Origin: Cellulomonas_A sp047229345
Lineage (GTDB): Bacteria; Actinomycetota; Actinomycetes; Actinomycetales; Cellulomonadaceae
Direction of reading: 5' to 3'
Length of the DNA stretch: 41,313 nucleotides
Assembly: GCF_047229345.1 (NCBI RefSeq)
Contig: NZ_JBFTER010000035.1
Location: 1-41,313 of the forward strand
The translations under genes were made by a program, and so were the position numbers. A model generated the notes under the pieces. The model was given only the letters and a program-made list of their open reading frames with translations, was not told the origin of the DNA and searched no databases. Shown here in pieces: positions 1 through 8,571 of this stretch; the first letter of the stretch is position 1; every line of letters begins with the position of its first letter.

Positions 1-1
1 G

Positions 2-967
2 GGCGGCGGCGCGGCGCGCGGCGGCGAGCGTGCGGGGGAGCGGAGCGGCGAGCGCGGTGGCCCCTCGCGCGGTGGTGGTGAGCGTGCGGGTGGTTCCCGT
101 GCCGGTGGTGAGCGTGCCGGTGCCGGCTCCGGTCGCGGCGTCCCGCAGCGGGGCTCACGCACCGCGGCGCCGCGCGGAGCGCAGCCCGCACGCCGGACCC
201 GGCCGGCCCCCGCGGCCGAGCCGCTGCGCGACGTGCACGACCCCGAGGGCGTGCGCCTGCAGAAGGTGCTCGCGACGGCCGGTCTGGGTTCGCGGCGCGC
301 GTGCGAGGACCTCATCGCCGACGGGCGCGTGACGGTCGACGGCGTGCTCGTGCGTGAGCTGGGGGTGCGCGTCGACCCGAGGACGGCGGTCATCCACCTC
401 GACGGGCTGCGCATCCAGCTCGACACGTCGCTCATCACGATCGCGCTCAACAAGCCGCTCGGCGTCGTCTCGACGATGCACGACCCGGAGGGGCGCCCCT
501 CGCTCGCCGAGCTCGTCGCGCACCGCGAGGAGCGGCTGTTCCACGTCGGTCGGCTCGACGCCGAGACCGAGGGGCTGCTGCTGCTGACGAACGACGGCGA
601 GCTCGCCAACCGCCTGTCGCACCCGTCGCACGAGGTCGCCAAGACCTACCTCGCGCACGTCGAGGGGCACGTGGCCGGCAACGTCGCGAACAAGATGCTG
701 CACGGAGTCCAGCTCGAGGACGGGCTCGCGAAGGTCGACCGGTACCGGATCGTCGACTCGACGCCCCAGGCCGCGCTCATCGAGGTCGTGCTGCACGAGG
801 GCCGCAACCGCATCGTGCGGCGCATGTTCGAGGAGGTCGGCCACCCGGTCACGCGCCTCGTGCGGACCCAGGTGGGCCCGATCAAGCTCGGCGACCTGCG
901 CCCCGGCAAGACGCGCGTGCTCGGCAAGGAGGAGCTCGGCTCGCTCATGACGCAGGTGGGGATGTGA
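2..967 (+). CDS. rluB: 23S rRNA pseudouridine synthase, RsuA/RluB family (5' end outside window)
   Basis: RluB-type enzymes isomerise a uridine to pseudouridine in 23S rRNA. The frame is open to the left edge, so the start lies outside the window. The first ~75 visible residues are a low-complexity Gly/Arg/Ser/Ala stretch with recurring GER/GG units, followed by a short Pro/Ala/Arg linker. An S4 RNA-binding domain starts near VRLQKVLATAGLGSRRACED (from about base 251). The catalytic domain carries GRLDAETEGLLLLTNDG, whose Asp is the catalytic residue of the family, and later HEGRNRIVRRMFEEVGHPV. An internal GTG at 233 would give a 244-aa protein, but the codon bias upstream suggests translation begins earlier. 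The stop overlaps the next start by 4 bp. The RluB identity rests on motifs and the tyrA/cmk/der context. Confidence 0.9.
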   Translation, partial: GGGAARGGERAGERSGERGGPSRGGGERAGGSRAGGERAGAGSGRGVPQRGSRTAAPRGAQPARRTRPAPAAEPLRDVHDPEGVRLQKVLATAGLGSRRACEDLIADGRVTVDGVLVRELGVRVDPRTAVIHLDGLRIQLDTSLITIALNKPLGVVSTMHDPEGRPSLAELVAHREERLFHVGRLDAETEGLLLLTNDGELANRLSHPSHEVAKTYLAHVEGHVAGNVANKMLHGVQLEDGLAKVDRYRIVDSTPQAALIEVVLHEGRNRIVRRMFEEVGHPVTRLVRTQVGPIKLGDLRPGKTRVLGKEELGSLMTQVGM

Positions 968-2079
968 GCTCAGCGGTCGCCACGCGCGGCCCGGTGCGCG
1001 TGGTCGGCACCGGGCTGCTCGGTGCGTCCGTGGGGCTGGGGCTCGCGACGCGCGGCGTCGACGTGGTGCTGCACGACCCGTCGCGCACCGCGCTCGCGCT
1101 CGCGCGTGACGTCGGCGCGGGGCGCCCGGCGCACCCGGACGACGAGCCGCCCGCGCTCGTCGTGGTCGCGGCGCCGCCGGACGTCACGGCGCAGGTCGTG
1201 CGCGACGAGCTCGCCGCGCACCCCGGGGCGGTCGTGACCGACGTGGCGAGCGTCAAGGGCGTCGTGCTCGACGAGCTCCGGGCGTGGGGCGCGGACCTGA
1301 CCCGGTTCGTCGGCTCGCACCCCATGGCGGGTCGCGAGCGCTCGGGCCCGTCGGCCGCGGTGCCCGACCTGTTCGTCGGCCGGCCCTGGGTGGTCGTGCA
1401 CTCGGGGGAGTCCACCCCCGAGGCGGTGCTGGCGGTGCGTGCGCTCGCGGTCGACCTCGGCGCCGTCCCCGTCACGATGGACGCGGCCGCGCACGACGCC
1501 GCGGTCGCGGTCGTCTCGCACGTCCCGCAGGTCGCCGCGAGCCTCGTCGCCGCGCGCCTGCGTGCCACGCCGTCCGAGGCGCTCGGTCTCGCGGGGCAGG
1601 GTCTGCGCGACGTGACCCGCCTCGCCGCGAGCGACCCGGCGCTGTGGACGTCGATCCTCGCGGGCAACGCGGGCGCGGTGCGCGACGTGCTGCGTGCGCT
1701 GCGCGGCGACCTGGACACCGTGATCGACGCGCTCGACCAGATCGACGCGGCGATGACCTGGGACGACATCGAGCTGGGCGCGCTCGCCACGGTGGCGCAG
1801 GTCGTCGCGGACGGCAACGCGGGCGTCGCCCGTGTGCCGGGCAAGCACGGCGGCGCGCAGCGCACGTACGAGGTCGTGACGGTCCTGGTCCCCGACAGCC
1901 CGGGCGAGCTCGCGCGGCTGCTCACGGACGTCGGGCACGCGGGCGTCAACCTCGAGGACCTGCAGCTCGAGCACTCGGCGGGCCGCCCGGTCGGAATGGC
2001 GGCGATCTCGGTCCTCCCGGGTCGCTCGGAACACCTGGAGGCGGAGCTGACGGCCCGCGGATGGAGGTTGGTGAGTTGA
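964..2079 (+). CDS. tyrA: Prephenate dehydrogenase with C-terminal ACT domain
   Basis: Oxidatively decarboxylates prephenate to 4-hydroxyphenylpyruvate, using NAD(P), in tyrosine biosynthesis. The 371-aa product starts with the Rossmann motif VVGTGLLGASVG. It continues with the substrate-site signature GSHPMAGRERSGPSAA and a helical dimerisation region, and ends with an ACT domain at about residues 300-365 (VVTVLVPDSPGELARLLTDV), which in this family usually serves tyrosine feedback. The GTG start at 964 overlaps the rluB stop (GTGA), so translation is probably coupled. The protein is a stand-alone dehydrogenase with no chorismate mutase domain. Function is confident; cofactor preference cannot be read from the sequence. 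Confidence 0.93.
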   Translation: MSSAVATRGPVRVVGTGLLGASVGLGLATRGVDVVLHDPSRTALALARDVGAGRPAHPDDEPPALVVVAAPPDVTAQVVRDELAAHPGAVVTDVASVKGVVLDELRAWGADLTRFVGSHPMAGRERSGPSAAVPDLFVGRPWVVVHSGESTPEAVLAVRALAVDLGAVPVTMDAAAHDAAVAVVSHVPQVAASLVAARLRATPSEALGLAGQGLRDVTRLAASDPALWTSILAGNAGAVRDVLRALRGDLDTVIDALDQIDAAMTWDDIELGALATVAQVVADGNAGVARVPGKHGGAQRTYEVVTVLVPDSPGELARLLTDVGHAGVNLEDLQLEHSAGRPVGMAAISVLPGRSEHLEAELTARGWRLVS

Positions 2080-2810
2080 GCACGCAGGTGCCCGCGACGC
2101 GCGGGCGCACGGTGGTCGTGGCGGTCGACGGGCCCTCGGGCTCCGGAAAGTCGAGCGTCTCGCGGGAGGTGGCCCGCCGGCTCGGGCTCGCGTTCCTCGA
2201 CACGGGCGCGATGTACCGCGCGGCGACGTGGTGGTGCCTCGAGACCGGCGTGCCGCTCGACGACACCGCGGCGGTCGCCGCGACGGTCCGCGGCCTGCCG
2301 CTCGCCGTCGGCGTCGACCCGGACGCCCCGACGGTGCACGTCGGGGAGCACGACGTCGCGGCGGCGATCCGCGAGACGCGCATCTCGGCGGCCGTCAGTG
2401 CCGTCGCCACGAACCTCGACGTGCGGGCCGAGCTCGGGCGCCTCCAGCGTGAGGCGATCGCCGCGGAGAGCTCGCCGGAGTCGTTCTCCCAGGGCCGGGG
2501 CGTGGTCGCCGAGGGCCGCGACATCACCACCGTCATCGCGCCCGACGCCGACGTGCGCCTCCTGCTGACCGCGAGCGAGGAGGCGCGGCTCGCCCGCCGG
2601 GCACGGGACGTGCACGGCTCGGACGACGCCGCCGCGGTCGAGGCGACCCGGGACCAGGTGCTGCGCCGCGACGCCGACGACGCGACGGTCTCGACCTTCC
2701 ACACCGCGGCCGACGGCGTCGTCACGGTCGACTCCTCGGACCTCGACTTCGAGCAGACGGTGCGCGCCGTGCTGGAGGTCGTCGCCCGCACGACCGGCGT
2801 CCGGGCATGA
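2076..2810 (+). CDS. cmk: Cytidylate kinase
   Basis: Phosphorylates CMP/dCMP with ATP. I chose the TTG at 2076, which overlaps the tyrA stop (TTGA) and sits 7 nt after a good GGAGGT at 2063-2068; the in-frame ATG at 2061 would lie before this ribosome binding site. The 244-aa product has the P-loop AVDGPSGSGKSSVS near its N-terminus, then DTGAMYRA, the NMP-binding insertion, and VAEGRDITTVIAPDADV with the conserved GRD. The lid region LARRARDVH follows. Length fits the bacterial Cmk family. The gene overlaps the next by ATGA (2807-2810). Cmk followed by an acyltransferase and Der is a common actinobacterial arrangement. Confidence 0.92.
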   Translation: MSTQVPATRGRTVVVAVDGPSGSGKSSVSREVARRLGLAFLDTGAMYRAATWWCLETGVPLDDTAAVAATVRGLPLAVGVDPDAPTVHVGEHDVAAAIRETRISAAVSAVATNLDVRAELGRLQREAIAAESSPESFSQGRGVVAEGRDITTVIAPDADVRLLLTASEEARLARRARDVHGSDDAAAVEATRDQVLRRDADDATVSTFHTAADGVVTVDSSDLDFEQTVRAVLEVVARTTGVRA

Positions 2811-3535
2811 GCGCGGCGGGGGTCCGCCCGGTCGCGGGCGCCGCTGTCGCCCCGGGGCACGCGCGCGGGCAGTGGATCGGTCGCCTGCTCGCGCACGTGG
2901 TGTGGGACACGCGTGTGAGCGGGACGGAGCACGTGCCCGCCGAGGGGCCGGTGCTGCTCGCGGCCAACCACCTGGGCGTGCTCGACGGCCCGATCCTCTT
3001 CGGCGTGGTGCCACGGTCGGTGAACCTCCTCGTCAAGCACGAGATGTTCCGCGGGCCGGTCGGCACCCTGCTGCGCTGGTGCCGGCAGATCCCCGTCGAC
3101 CGCGCGAACGGGCGTCCGGCGCTCACGACCGCGCTCGCGGTGCTCAAGGACGGCGGCGTCGTCGGGGTGTTCCCCGAGGGCAACCGCGGCCGCGGGGACG
3201 TGACGAGCGCGCGCGCCGGCATCGCCTGGCTCGCGGTGAACTCGGGCGCGACGGTGCTGCCGGTCGCGGTGCTCGGCACCCGCCGCACCGGTGAGTCCGT
3301 GCGGCACCTGCCCGCGCCCCGGCGCCGGCTCGCGGTCGAGTACGGCGCACCGCTCGACCTGGCCGCGGCGCCCGGTGCGTCCCGGCGCGAGGCGCTCGCC
3401 GCCGCGCAGGAGGCGATCCGGACGGGCCTCGCCGCGCACGTGACGGCCGCCGCGGCCCGCACCGGGCTCCCGCTGCCGACCGACGACCCCGAGGCGCCGC
3501 GTCGTCCGCCCGCGCCGCGGACCGGGTCGCATTAG
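2807..3535 (+). CDS. 1-acyl-sn-glycerol-3-phosphate acyltransferase family (PlsC-like)
   Basis: A member of the LPLAT/AGPAT family, which transfers an acyl chain to lysophosphatidic acid in phospholipid synthesis at the inner face of the membrane. The 242-aa product has the catalytic NHLGVLD (NHx4D motif, about residue 52) and then VDRANGRP. FPEGNRGRG (about residue 125) is the acyl-acceptor site, followed by VLPVAVLGT. A Pro/Arg-rich tail of about 20 residues ends the protein. It starts at an ATG that overlaps the cmk stop. The position between cmk and der matches the usual actinobacterial order. The exact acyl acceptor is inferred from family membership only. Confidence 0.88.
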   Translation: MSAAGVRPVAGAAVAPGHARGQWIGRLLAHVVWDTRVSGTEHVPAEGPVLLAANHLGVLDGPILFGVVPRSVNLLVKHEMFRGPVGTLLRWCRQIPVDRANGRPALTTALAVLKDGGVVGVFPEGNRGRGDVTSARAGIAWLAVNSGATVLPVAVLGTRRTGESVRHLPAPRRRLAVEYGAPLDLAAAPGASRREALAAAQEAIRTGLAAHVTAAAARTGLPLPTDDPEAPRRPPAPRTGSH

Positions 3536-3536
3536 T

Positions 3537-3555
3537 CCCGCGAGCGGTGCGCGGG
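3537..3555 (+). other. Small hairpin between plsC-like gene and der
   Basis: CCCGCG (3537-3542) and CGCGGG (3550-3555) can form a 6-bp stem with a 7-nt loop, just after the acyltransferase stop. GGGGGAGG overlapping and following it serves as the der ribosome binding site. It has no U-tract and may only tune read-through. Confidence 0.35.
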
Positions 3556-3569
3556 GGAGGATAGGGCCC

Positions 3570-5114
3570 ATGAGCCAGACCGACCCGACCACGGGCCTGC
3601 CCGACGAGACCGCGCCGGCCGCGCCCGCGGTCCCGGGAACCGACGCACCCGCCGCAGCCGTCGCCGAGACCGAGCTGACCGACGCCCAGCGCGAGGAGGC
3701 CCTGCGGGTCGGCCTCGCGGAGTACGAGCTCGAGGACGAGGACCTCGCGCTGCTCTCGGGCGACGGGCTCGACGAGGACGGTGCCGGGCCCTCCGCGCCG
3801 CTGCCCGTCCTCGCGGTCGTCGGCCGGCCGAACGTCGGCAAGTCGACCCTGGTCAACCGCATCCTCGGCCGCCGCGAGGCCGTCGTCGAGGACAAGCCCG
3901 GCGTGACGCGCGACCGCGTGAGCTACCCGGCCGAGTGGGCAGGGCGCCGGTTCACCCTCGTCGACACGGGCGGTTGGGAGGTCGACGTCGCCGGCATCGA
4001 GGCGCGCGTCGCCGAGCAGGCCGAGGTCGCGATCTCGCTCGCCGACGCCGTGCTCTTCGTGGTCGACGCGACCGTCGGCCCGACCGCGACCGACGAGCGC
4101 GTCGTGCGCCTGCTCCGCAAGGCCGGCAAGCCGGTCGTGCTGTGCGCCAACAAGGTCGACGGGCCGCGCGTGGAGGCCGACGCGACCGAGCTCTGGAGCC
4201 TCGGCCTGGGCGAGCCGCACCCGGTGTCGGCTCTGCACGGGCGCGGCACGGGCGACCTGCTCGACGCCGCGATGGACGCGCTGCCCACCGTCTCCAAGCA
4301 CGGCGCCGCGATCCCCGAGGGCGGCCCCCGCCGGGTCGCGCTCGTCGGGCGCCCCAACGTCGGGAAGTCCTCGCTGCTGAACAAGGTGCTCGGCGAGGAG
4401 CGCGTCGTCGTCGACTCCGTCGCCGGGACCACGCGCGACCCGGTCGACGAGGTCGTCGAGCTCAAGGGCCGGCCGTGGGTCTTCGTCGACACCGCGGGCA
4501 TCCGCCGGCGCGTGCACCAGACGTCCGGCGCGGACTTCTACGCGTCGCTGCGCACCCAGGCCGCGATCGAGAAGGCCGAGGTCGCGGTCGTCCTCGTCGA
4601 CGCGAGCGTGAAGATCACCGAGCAGGACACGCGCGTGATCTCGCAGGTCATCGAGGCGGGCCGGGCGCTCGTCGTCGCGTACAACAAGTGGGACCTCATG
4701 GACGAGGACCGCCGCCCGTTCCTCGAGCGCGAGATCGAGCAGGACCTCGTGCAGGTGCAGTGGGCGCCGCGCGTGAACTTCTCCGCGAGGACCGGCTGGC
4801 ACACCGACCGGCTCGTGCCCGCGCTCGAGCGCTCGCTCGCGTCGTGGGACACCCGCATCCCGACGGGCAAGCTCAACGCGTTCCTCGGTGAGCTCGTCGC
4901 GGCGCACCCGCACCCGCTGCGCGGGGGCAAGCAGCCGCGCATCCTGTTCGCCACGCAGGCCAGCACCCGGCCGCCGCGCTTCGTGATCTTCGCGACCGGC
5001 TTCCTCGAGGCCGGGTACCGCCGCTACATCGAGCGCCGCCTGCGCGAGACGTTCGGCTTCGAGGGCACCCCGATCTCGATCTCCGTCCGGGTGCGGGAGA
5101 AGCGCAAGCGGTGA
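3570..5114 (+). CDS. der: Ribosome biogenesis GTPase Der (EngA)
   Basis: An essential tandem GTPase for 50S subunit maturation. The 514-aa product has two G domains. The first G1 motif, GRPNVGKS, is near residue 88, with DTGG and NKVD following. The second GRPNVGKS is near residue 260, with DTAG and NKWD. A C-terminal KH-like domain ends in a basic EKRKR tail. An acidic, Ala/Pro-rich extension of about 80 residues precedes the first G domain; such extensions are usual in actinobacterial Der. The ATG at 3570 follows GGGGGAGG. The stop overlaps the next gene by GTGA. Confidence 0.95.
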   Translation: MSQTDPTTGLPDETAPAAPAVPGTDAPAAAVAETELTDAQREEALRVGLAEYELEDEDLALLSGDGLDEDGAGPSAPLPVLAVVGRPNVGKSTLVNRILGRREAVVEDKPGVTRDRVSYPAEWAGRRFTLVDTGGWEVDVAGIEARVAEQAEVAISLADAVLFVVDATVGPTATDERVVRLLRKAGKPVVLCANKVDGPRVEADATELWSLGLGEPHPVSALHGRGTGDLLDAAMDALPTVSKHGAAIPEGGPRRVALVGRPNVGKSSLLNKVLGEERVVVDSVAGTTRDPVDEVVELKGRPWVFVDTAGIRRRVHQTSGADFYASLRTQAAIEKAEVAVVLVDASVKITEQDTRVISQVIEAGRALVVAYNKWDLMDEDRRPFLEREIEQDLVQVQWAPRVNFSARTGWHTDRLVPALERSLASWDTRIPTGKLNAFLGELVAAHPHPLRGGKQPRILFATQASTRPPRFVIFATGFLEAGYRRYIERRLRETFGFEGTPISISVRVREKRKR

Positions 5115-6223
5115 GCGGGACGCCGCGCGGCGCCGGGCCGGGCGCGGGCCACGGCGTGCGCGACCGGCACCTGCTGCTGCGCCTCGGGCTCCCGCGGGAC
5201 CCGTCCGCGACCAAGCACCTCGCGGGCTTCCTCGTCGCGACGGTCAGCACGGTGCTGCTCACGCGGGCGCTGCTCGCGGTCAGCGGCTACCCGCAGCTCG
5301 GCGGCGGCGGCCTGCACGTGGCGCACGTGCTGTGGGGCGGGCTGCTGCTCGCGGTCGCGATCGTGCTGTCGCTCTCCTACGCGGGTCCCGTCGTGCGGCC
5401 CGTCGTCGCGCTCGTCGGCGGCGTGGGCTTCGGGCTCTTCGTGGACGAGATCGGCAAGTTCGTCACGTCCGACAACGACTACTTCTACGAGCCCACGGCC
5501 GCCCTGATCTACGTGGTCGTCGTCGGCCTCGTGCTGCTCGTCGAGGCGATGCACCGCCGCTCCCCGCGGCACTCCTCGGAGGCGCTCGCGGGTGCCGTGG
5601 ACCACGCCGTGGCCGGCGTCGCGGGGGGCTTCAGCCCGCGGGCCCGTCGCCACGCGCGCGGGCTGGTGGCCGACGCGGGCGACGTCCCCGCCGCGGCGGA
5701 GGTCGGCGCGCTGCTCGACCGGGTGTCCGACGACACCGAGGAGCTGCCCGACGTCATCGGCACGGTCGCGCACTGGATCGTGCGCGGCACGCGGCACCTC
5801 GTGCGCGCCCGGTGGGTCCCGTGGGTCACCGTGGGTGCGCTCACGCTCACCGGTGCGGCGACGGTCGGGCGCGGGATCTACGCGTGGTCCGCGGGCGCCG
5901 ACGTGCCCGGGTGGGTCGTGACCGGGATGCTCGTGAGCGGGCTGGCCTCGGTGCTGTGCGCGCTGCGCGGCCTCGTGCTCGTGCGGCGCGACCGCGAGGA
6001 GGGCTACCGCTGGTTCCGGCGCGCCGTCCTGCTCAGCCTGCTCGTGACGCAGATCTTCCTGTTCCGCATCGACGAGTGGGCGGCGACCGTCGGGCTCCTC
6101 GGCGACCTGTTCCTGCTCGGCGTCGTCGCCGCGGAGCTCGACGTGATCACGGAGCGACGGCTCGCCCGGGCCGCGGCGAAGGCACCCGACACCGGCTCGG
6201 ACGAGCCCGCCCGGGGTCGGTGA
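5111..6223 (+). CDS. Conserved polytopic membrane protein of unknown function
   Basis: A 370-aa integral membrane protein starting at a GTG that overlaps the der stop (GTGA). About eight hydrophobic segments are visible. Three are near the N-terminus (around FLVATVSTVLLTRALLAV, VLWGGLLLAVAIVLSL and VVRPVVALVGGVGFGLF), one follows at ALIYVVVVGLVLLVEA, and two pairs lie in the C-terminal half. The polar stretch DEIGKFVTSDNDYFYEPTAA between segments 3 and 4 looks like the conserved functional core. A soluble helical region of about 110 residues separates the two membrane halves. Coupling to der suggests co-expression, but no enzymatic motif is recognisable and I do not assign a function. Confidence 0.8.
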   Translation: MSGTPRGAGPGAGHGVRDRHLLLRLGLPRDPSATKHLAGFLVATVSTVLLTRALLAVSGYPQLGGGGLHVAHVLWGGLLLAVAIVLSLSYAGPVVRPVVALVGGVGFGLFVDEIGKFVTSDNDYFYEPTAALIYVVVVGLVLLVEAMHRRSPRHSSEALAGAVDHAVAGVAGGFSPRARRHARGLVADAGDVPAAAEVGALLDRVSDDTEELPDVIGTVAHWIVRGTRHLVRARWVPWVTVGALTLTGAATVGRGIYAWSAGADVPGWVVTGMLVSGLASVLCALRGLVLVRRDREEGYRWFRRAVLLSLLVTQIFLFRIDEWAATVGLLGDLFLLGVVAAELDVITERRLARAAAKAPDTGSDEPARGR

Positions 6224-6246
6224 CCGGCGCCCCGGCCGGGGTGCGG

Positions 6247-6252
6247 TATTCT
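6247..6252 (+). promoter_or_regulatory. Possible -10 element for tRNA-Pro
   Basis: TATTCT lies 25 nt before the mature tRNA 5' end, which would give a short 5' leader. No clear -35 box sits at the usual distance; TGACCG at 6221-6226 is 20 bp upstream, which is long. Tentative. Confidence 0.35.
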
Positions 6253-6276
6253 TTCCGAGGTCCGTTCGCGGGCCAG

Positions 6277-6350
<74 letters not shown>

Positions 6351-6367
6351 CAGTGTGTCAGCAGGTC

Positions 6368-6400
6368 AGAGGCTCGTCCCGCAGGTCGGGGCGGGCCTCT
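6368..6400 (+). terminator. Hairpin terminator after tRNA-Pro
   Basis: Arms at 6368-6381 and 6387-6400 form a 14-bp stem (two G-U pairs) around the loop CAGGT, only 17 nt after the tRNA. It is followed by TCTG rather than a long T run, as is common in high-GC actinobacteria. Confidence 0.75.
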
Positions 6401-6532
6401 TCTGCGCGCTGGCGCCTGAGTCGGGGCCCCATCTGTCGGTGGACGTGCGCGGGCACGCCCCGTCGCGCGCGGACGAGCACGCCCGGACGGCTCCTCACCA
6501 TGGCTCCATCACCTCGTCGTCAGCCGGGCCCC

Positions 6533-8380
6533 TCATCGGGCGCGGGCGCACAGGAGAGCGATGTCGTCGTCGTGGGCCGTCAGGCGAGCGCCGACGTGCT
6601 CGAGCAGGGTCTGAGGTCCTCGTGCCGGGTCGTGCTCCCCGACGCGGCGCACGAGGCGTTCGAGGTCGGCGGCGAGGTCGCCGCCGCGCGTCTCGACGAG
6701 CCCGTCGGTGTAGAGCAGGAGGTGGTCGCCTGACGTGAGCGTGATGCTGTGGTCGTGCCGGTCCGCCCCGGGTCGAGCGCCGATGAGGAGGTCGGGCGGG
6801 GTGTCGAGCAGCTCGGCGCGACCGTCGGCGCGCTGCAGGACCGGCGGTGGGTGACCGGCGTTGGACCAGAGCAGGAGCCGGCTGCCGTCGCTCGACCTCC
6901 TGACCTGAGCCACGACGAGCGTCGCGATCACGTCGAGCTGGAGGTGGTGCAGCGCGTCGTCGAGCGCGCCGAGGACGACGGCCGGCGACTCGTGCCTCGT
7001 CTGCGCGATCCCGCGGAGGATGTTGCGGACCTGGGCCATCGCGGCGGCGGCGTCCTGGTCGTGACCGGCGACGTCCCCGATGACGAGGTGCGCTGTCCCG
7101 TCGGGCGTGTGGAAGACGTCGTACCAGTCGCCACCCACCTGAGCGACCCGCTGGGCGGGTTGGTACGAGACCGCGAACTCCAGGTCGTCGCTCGGGGGCG
7201 GTGAGGTGAGCAGCCCACGCTGCAGCGTCTCGGCGATGCTCCGGACCTCAGCAGCGCGGCGCCGCTCGGCGTCGCGCACCTGGAGCCGGTCGAGCGCCTG
7301 CGCGCACTGGGCCGCGAACGCCCGCAGGAGCTCGACCTCCTCGGCCGGGAACGTCCGCTCGCTCGCGAAGGCGACGGCGAGCGACCCGAGCAGCCGGGGA
7401 CCGATCTGCAGCGGGAGCACCGCCCAGGCATGCGTGGGCTCGGCGGTCAGCGCCATCGCGTCGAGCAGACCGGGGTACCCGGCAGCCGCGGCGCGGTTCG
7501 GGACGAGGACGAGGCTGCCACGGGCCGCGATCGAGGAGGGCATCGGCCCGTCCAGCGGCAGCTCCCCGAACGCGCGCTGCACGTCGCCACCGAGCGAGGG
7601 GGTGACCGTGAGGTGCAGCACGTCCTGGCCGGGTTCGCGGACGGCGATCGAACCGCCGCTCGCGTCGAGCACGGGGAGCCCGGACCCGAACACCACCTCG
7701 ATCAGCTCGGCGACCGAGTCCGCCGACCCGACCCGGAGGGTCACGTCCGCCAGGCTCGCCAGGCGCCGGCTGGCGACGTCCTTCGCGCGCAGTGCCGCCG
7801 CGAGGTCCTCGGCGCGCGCGAAGAGGTCCGCCTCGACCTCCATGGCGCGACGCTCCCAGTGCTCACCACGCTCGCGTTCGACGGCGTGGCGCCGGCTCTC
7901 CTGCACGAAGTCGGTGACGTTCTCCGCGCGCTGCACCAGGAGGGCCACCCGACCCTCGGCGTCCAGGATCGGCACGCTGATCAGCGACCAGTACCGCTCG
8001 ACCATCCCGCCGGTCTCCGGGTCGGGCACGTCGTACTTCTGCAGCGGCATGGCGTCGGGACGCCCGGTCGCCACCGCGCGGTCGAACGAGCTGCGGATCC
8101 ACGGCACGCCGTGCTCGTCGAGCGTCTCCGCGGTCGGCGGGAACGCCTCGAACACCGGGGTCCCGACGATCTCCTCGAGCGCCCGGCCGACGTTGGCGAG
8201 GTACGCCTCGTTGGCGTCGAGGATCCGGTAGTCGGGTGCGACGGGCGACATCACCAGGTAGGACGTCGGGATCTGCGCGAACAGGGCAGCGTGGTCCACG
8301 ACGACGTCACGTCCAAGGCCGTCACCCGCGGCGTCGTCGTGCGTCCGCCCCACCGCGCGCGACGCCCCGGTCCCACTCAC
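6533..8380 (-). CDS. PAS-GAF-SpoIIE family PP2C-type Ser phosphatase
   Basis: A sensor-linked serine phosphatase of the RsbU/SpoIIE type, which dephosphorylates anti-anti-sigma partners in partner-switching pathways. I chose the GTG at 8380, preceded by GGACGGAG at a suitable distance (615 aa); an in-frame GTG at 8482 would add 34 residues. A PAS domain (about residues 30-150, with YRILDANEAYLANVGR) is followed by a coiled linker and a GAF domain (about 215-375). The SpoIIE/PP2C domain (about 395-612) keeps the metal-binding acidic motifs GGDWYDVF, GDVAGHD, YTDGLVE and DDDIALL. There are no membrane segments, so it is a cytosolic sensor. It is divergent from an RsbW-like ATPase/PAS protein, the likely regulatory partner. 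The signal sensed is unknown. Confidence 0.88.
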   Translation of the reverse strand: MSGTGASRAVGRTHDDAAGDGLGRDVVVDHAALFAQIPTSYLVMSPVAPDYRILDANEAYLANVGRALEEIVGTPVFEAFPPTAETLDEHGVPWIRSSFDRAVATGRPDAMPLQKYDVPDPETGGMVERYWSLISVPILDAEGRVALLVQRAENVTDFVQESRRHAVERERGEHWERRAMEVEADLFARAEDLAAALRAKDVASRRLASLADVTLRVGSADSVAELIEVVFGSGLPVLDASGGSIAVREPGQDVLHLTVTPSLGGDVQRAFGELPLDGPMPSSIAARGSLVLVPNRAAAAGYPGLLDAMALTAEPTHAWAVLPLQIGPRLLGSLAVAFASERTFPAEEVELLRAFAAQCAQALDRLQVRDAERRRAAEVRSIAETLQRGLLTSPPPSDDLEFAVSYQPAQRVAQVGGDWYDVFHTPDGTAHLVIGDVAGHDQDAAAAMAQVRNILRGIAQTRHESPAVVLGALDDALHHLQLDVIATLVVAQVRRSSDGSRLLLWSNAGHPPPVLQRADGRAELLDTPPDLLIGARPGADRHDHSITLTSGDHLLLYTDGLVETRGGDLAADLERLVRRVGEHDPARGPQTLLEHVGARLTAHDDDIALLCARAR

Positions 8381-8522
8381 GTGCACTCCGTCCCGTTGGG
8401 TTCGCGATCGTCGGCGACGAGGCAGACGGCTGTGAGCGAGGTCCTTGACTGAGGCATTCTCGCTCGTCGCACGGTGATCCACCCGTCGACGACGGGGACG
8501 GAACGATCACCCGCAGGGGTCC

Positions 8523-8551
8523 TCGGTGGCGCGGCGGGCGGTGCGTACGAT
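8523..8551 (+). promoter_or_regulatory. Candidate promoter of the ATPase-PAS gene
   Basis: TACGAT at 8546-8551 is a good actinobacterial -10 box. TCGGTG at 8523-8528, spaced by 17 bp, is a weak -35. The GTG start is 20 nt downstream of the -10, with GGGAG at 8562-8566 as ribosome binding site. The 190-bp divergent region 8381-8571 presumably also holds the leftward promoter, which I could not place. Confidence 0.4.
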
Positions 8552-8571
8552 GCGACGATGCGGGAGCTGCG

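Noticed and set aside
30..332. 100-aa plus-strand frame at the left edge
   Set aside because: Out of frame with the pseudouridine synthase, whose frame is continuous here.
945..3014. 689-aa open frame on the minus strand opposite tyrA/cmk
   Set aside because: Arg/Ser/Pro-rich, no domain, and fully antisense to confident genes; GC-driven shadow.
3144..4913. 589-aa minus-strand frame opposite the acyltransferase and der genes
   Set aside because: Antisense to der with recognisable GTPase motifs on the plus strand; composition typical of a shadow frame.
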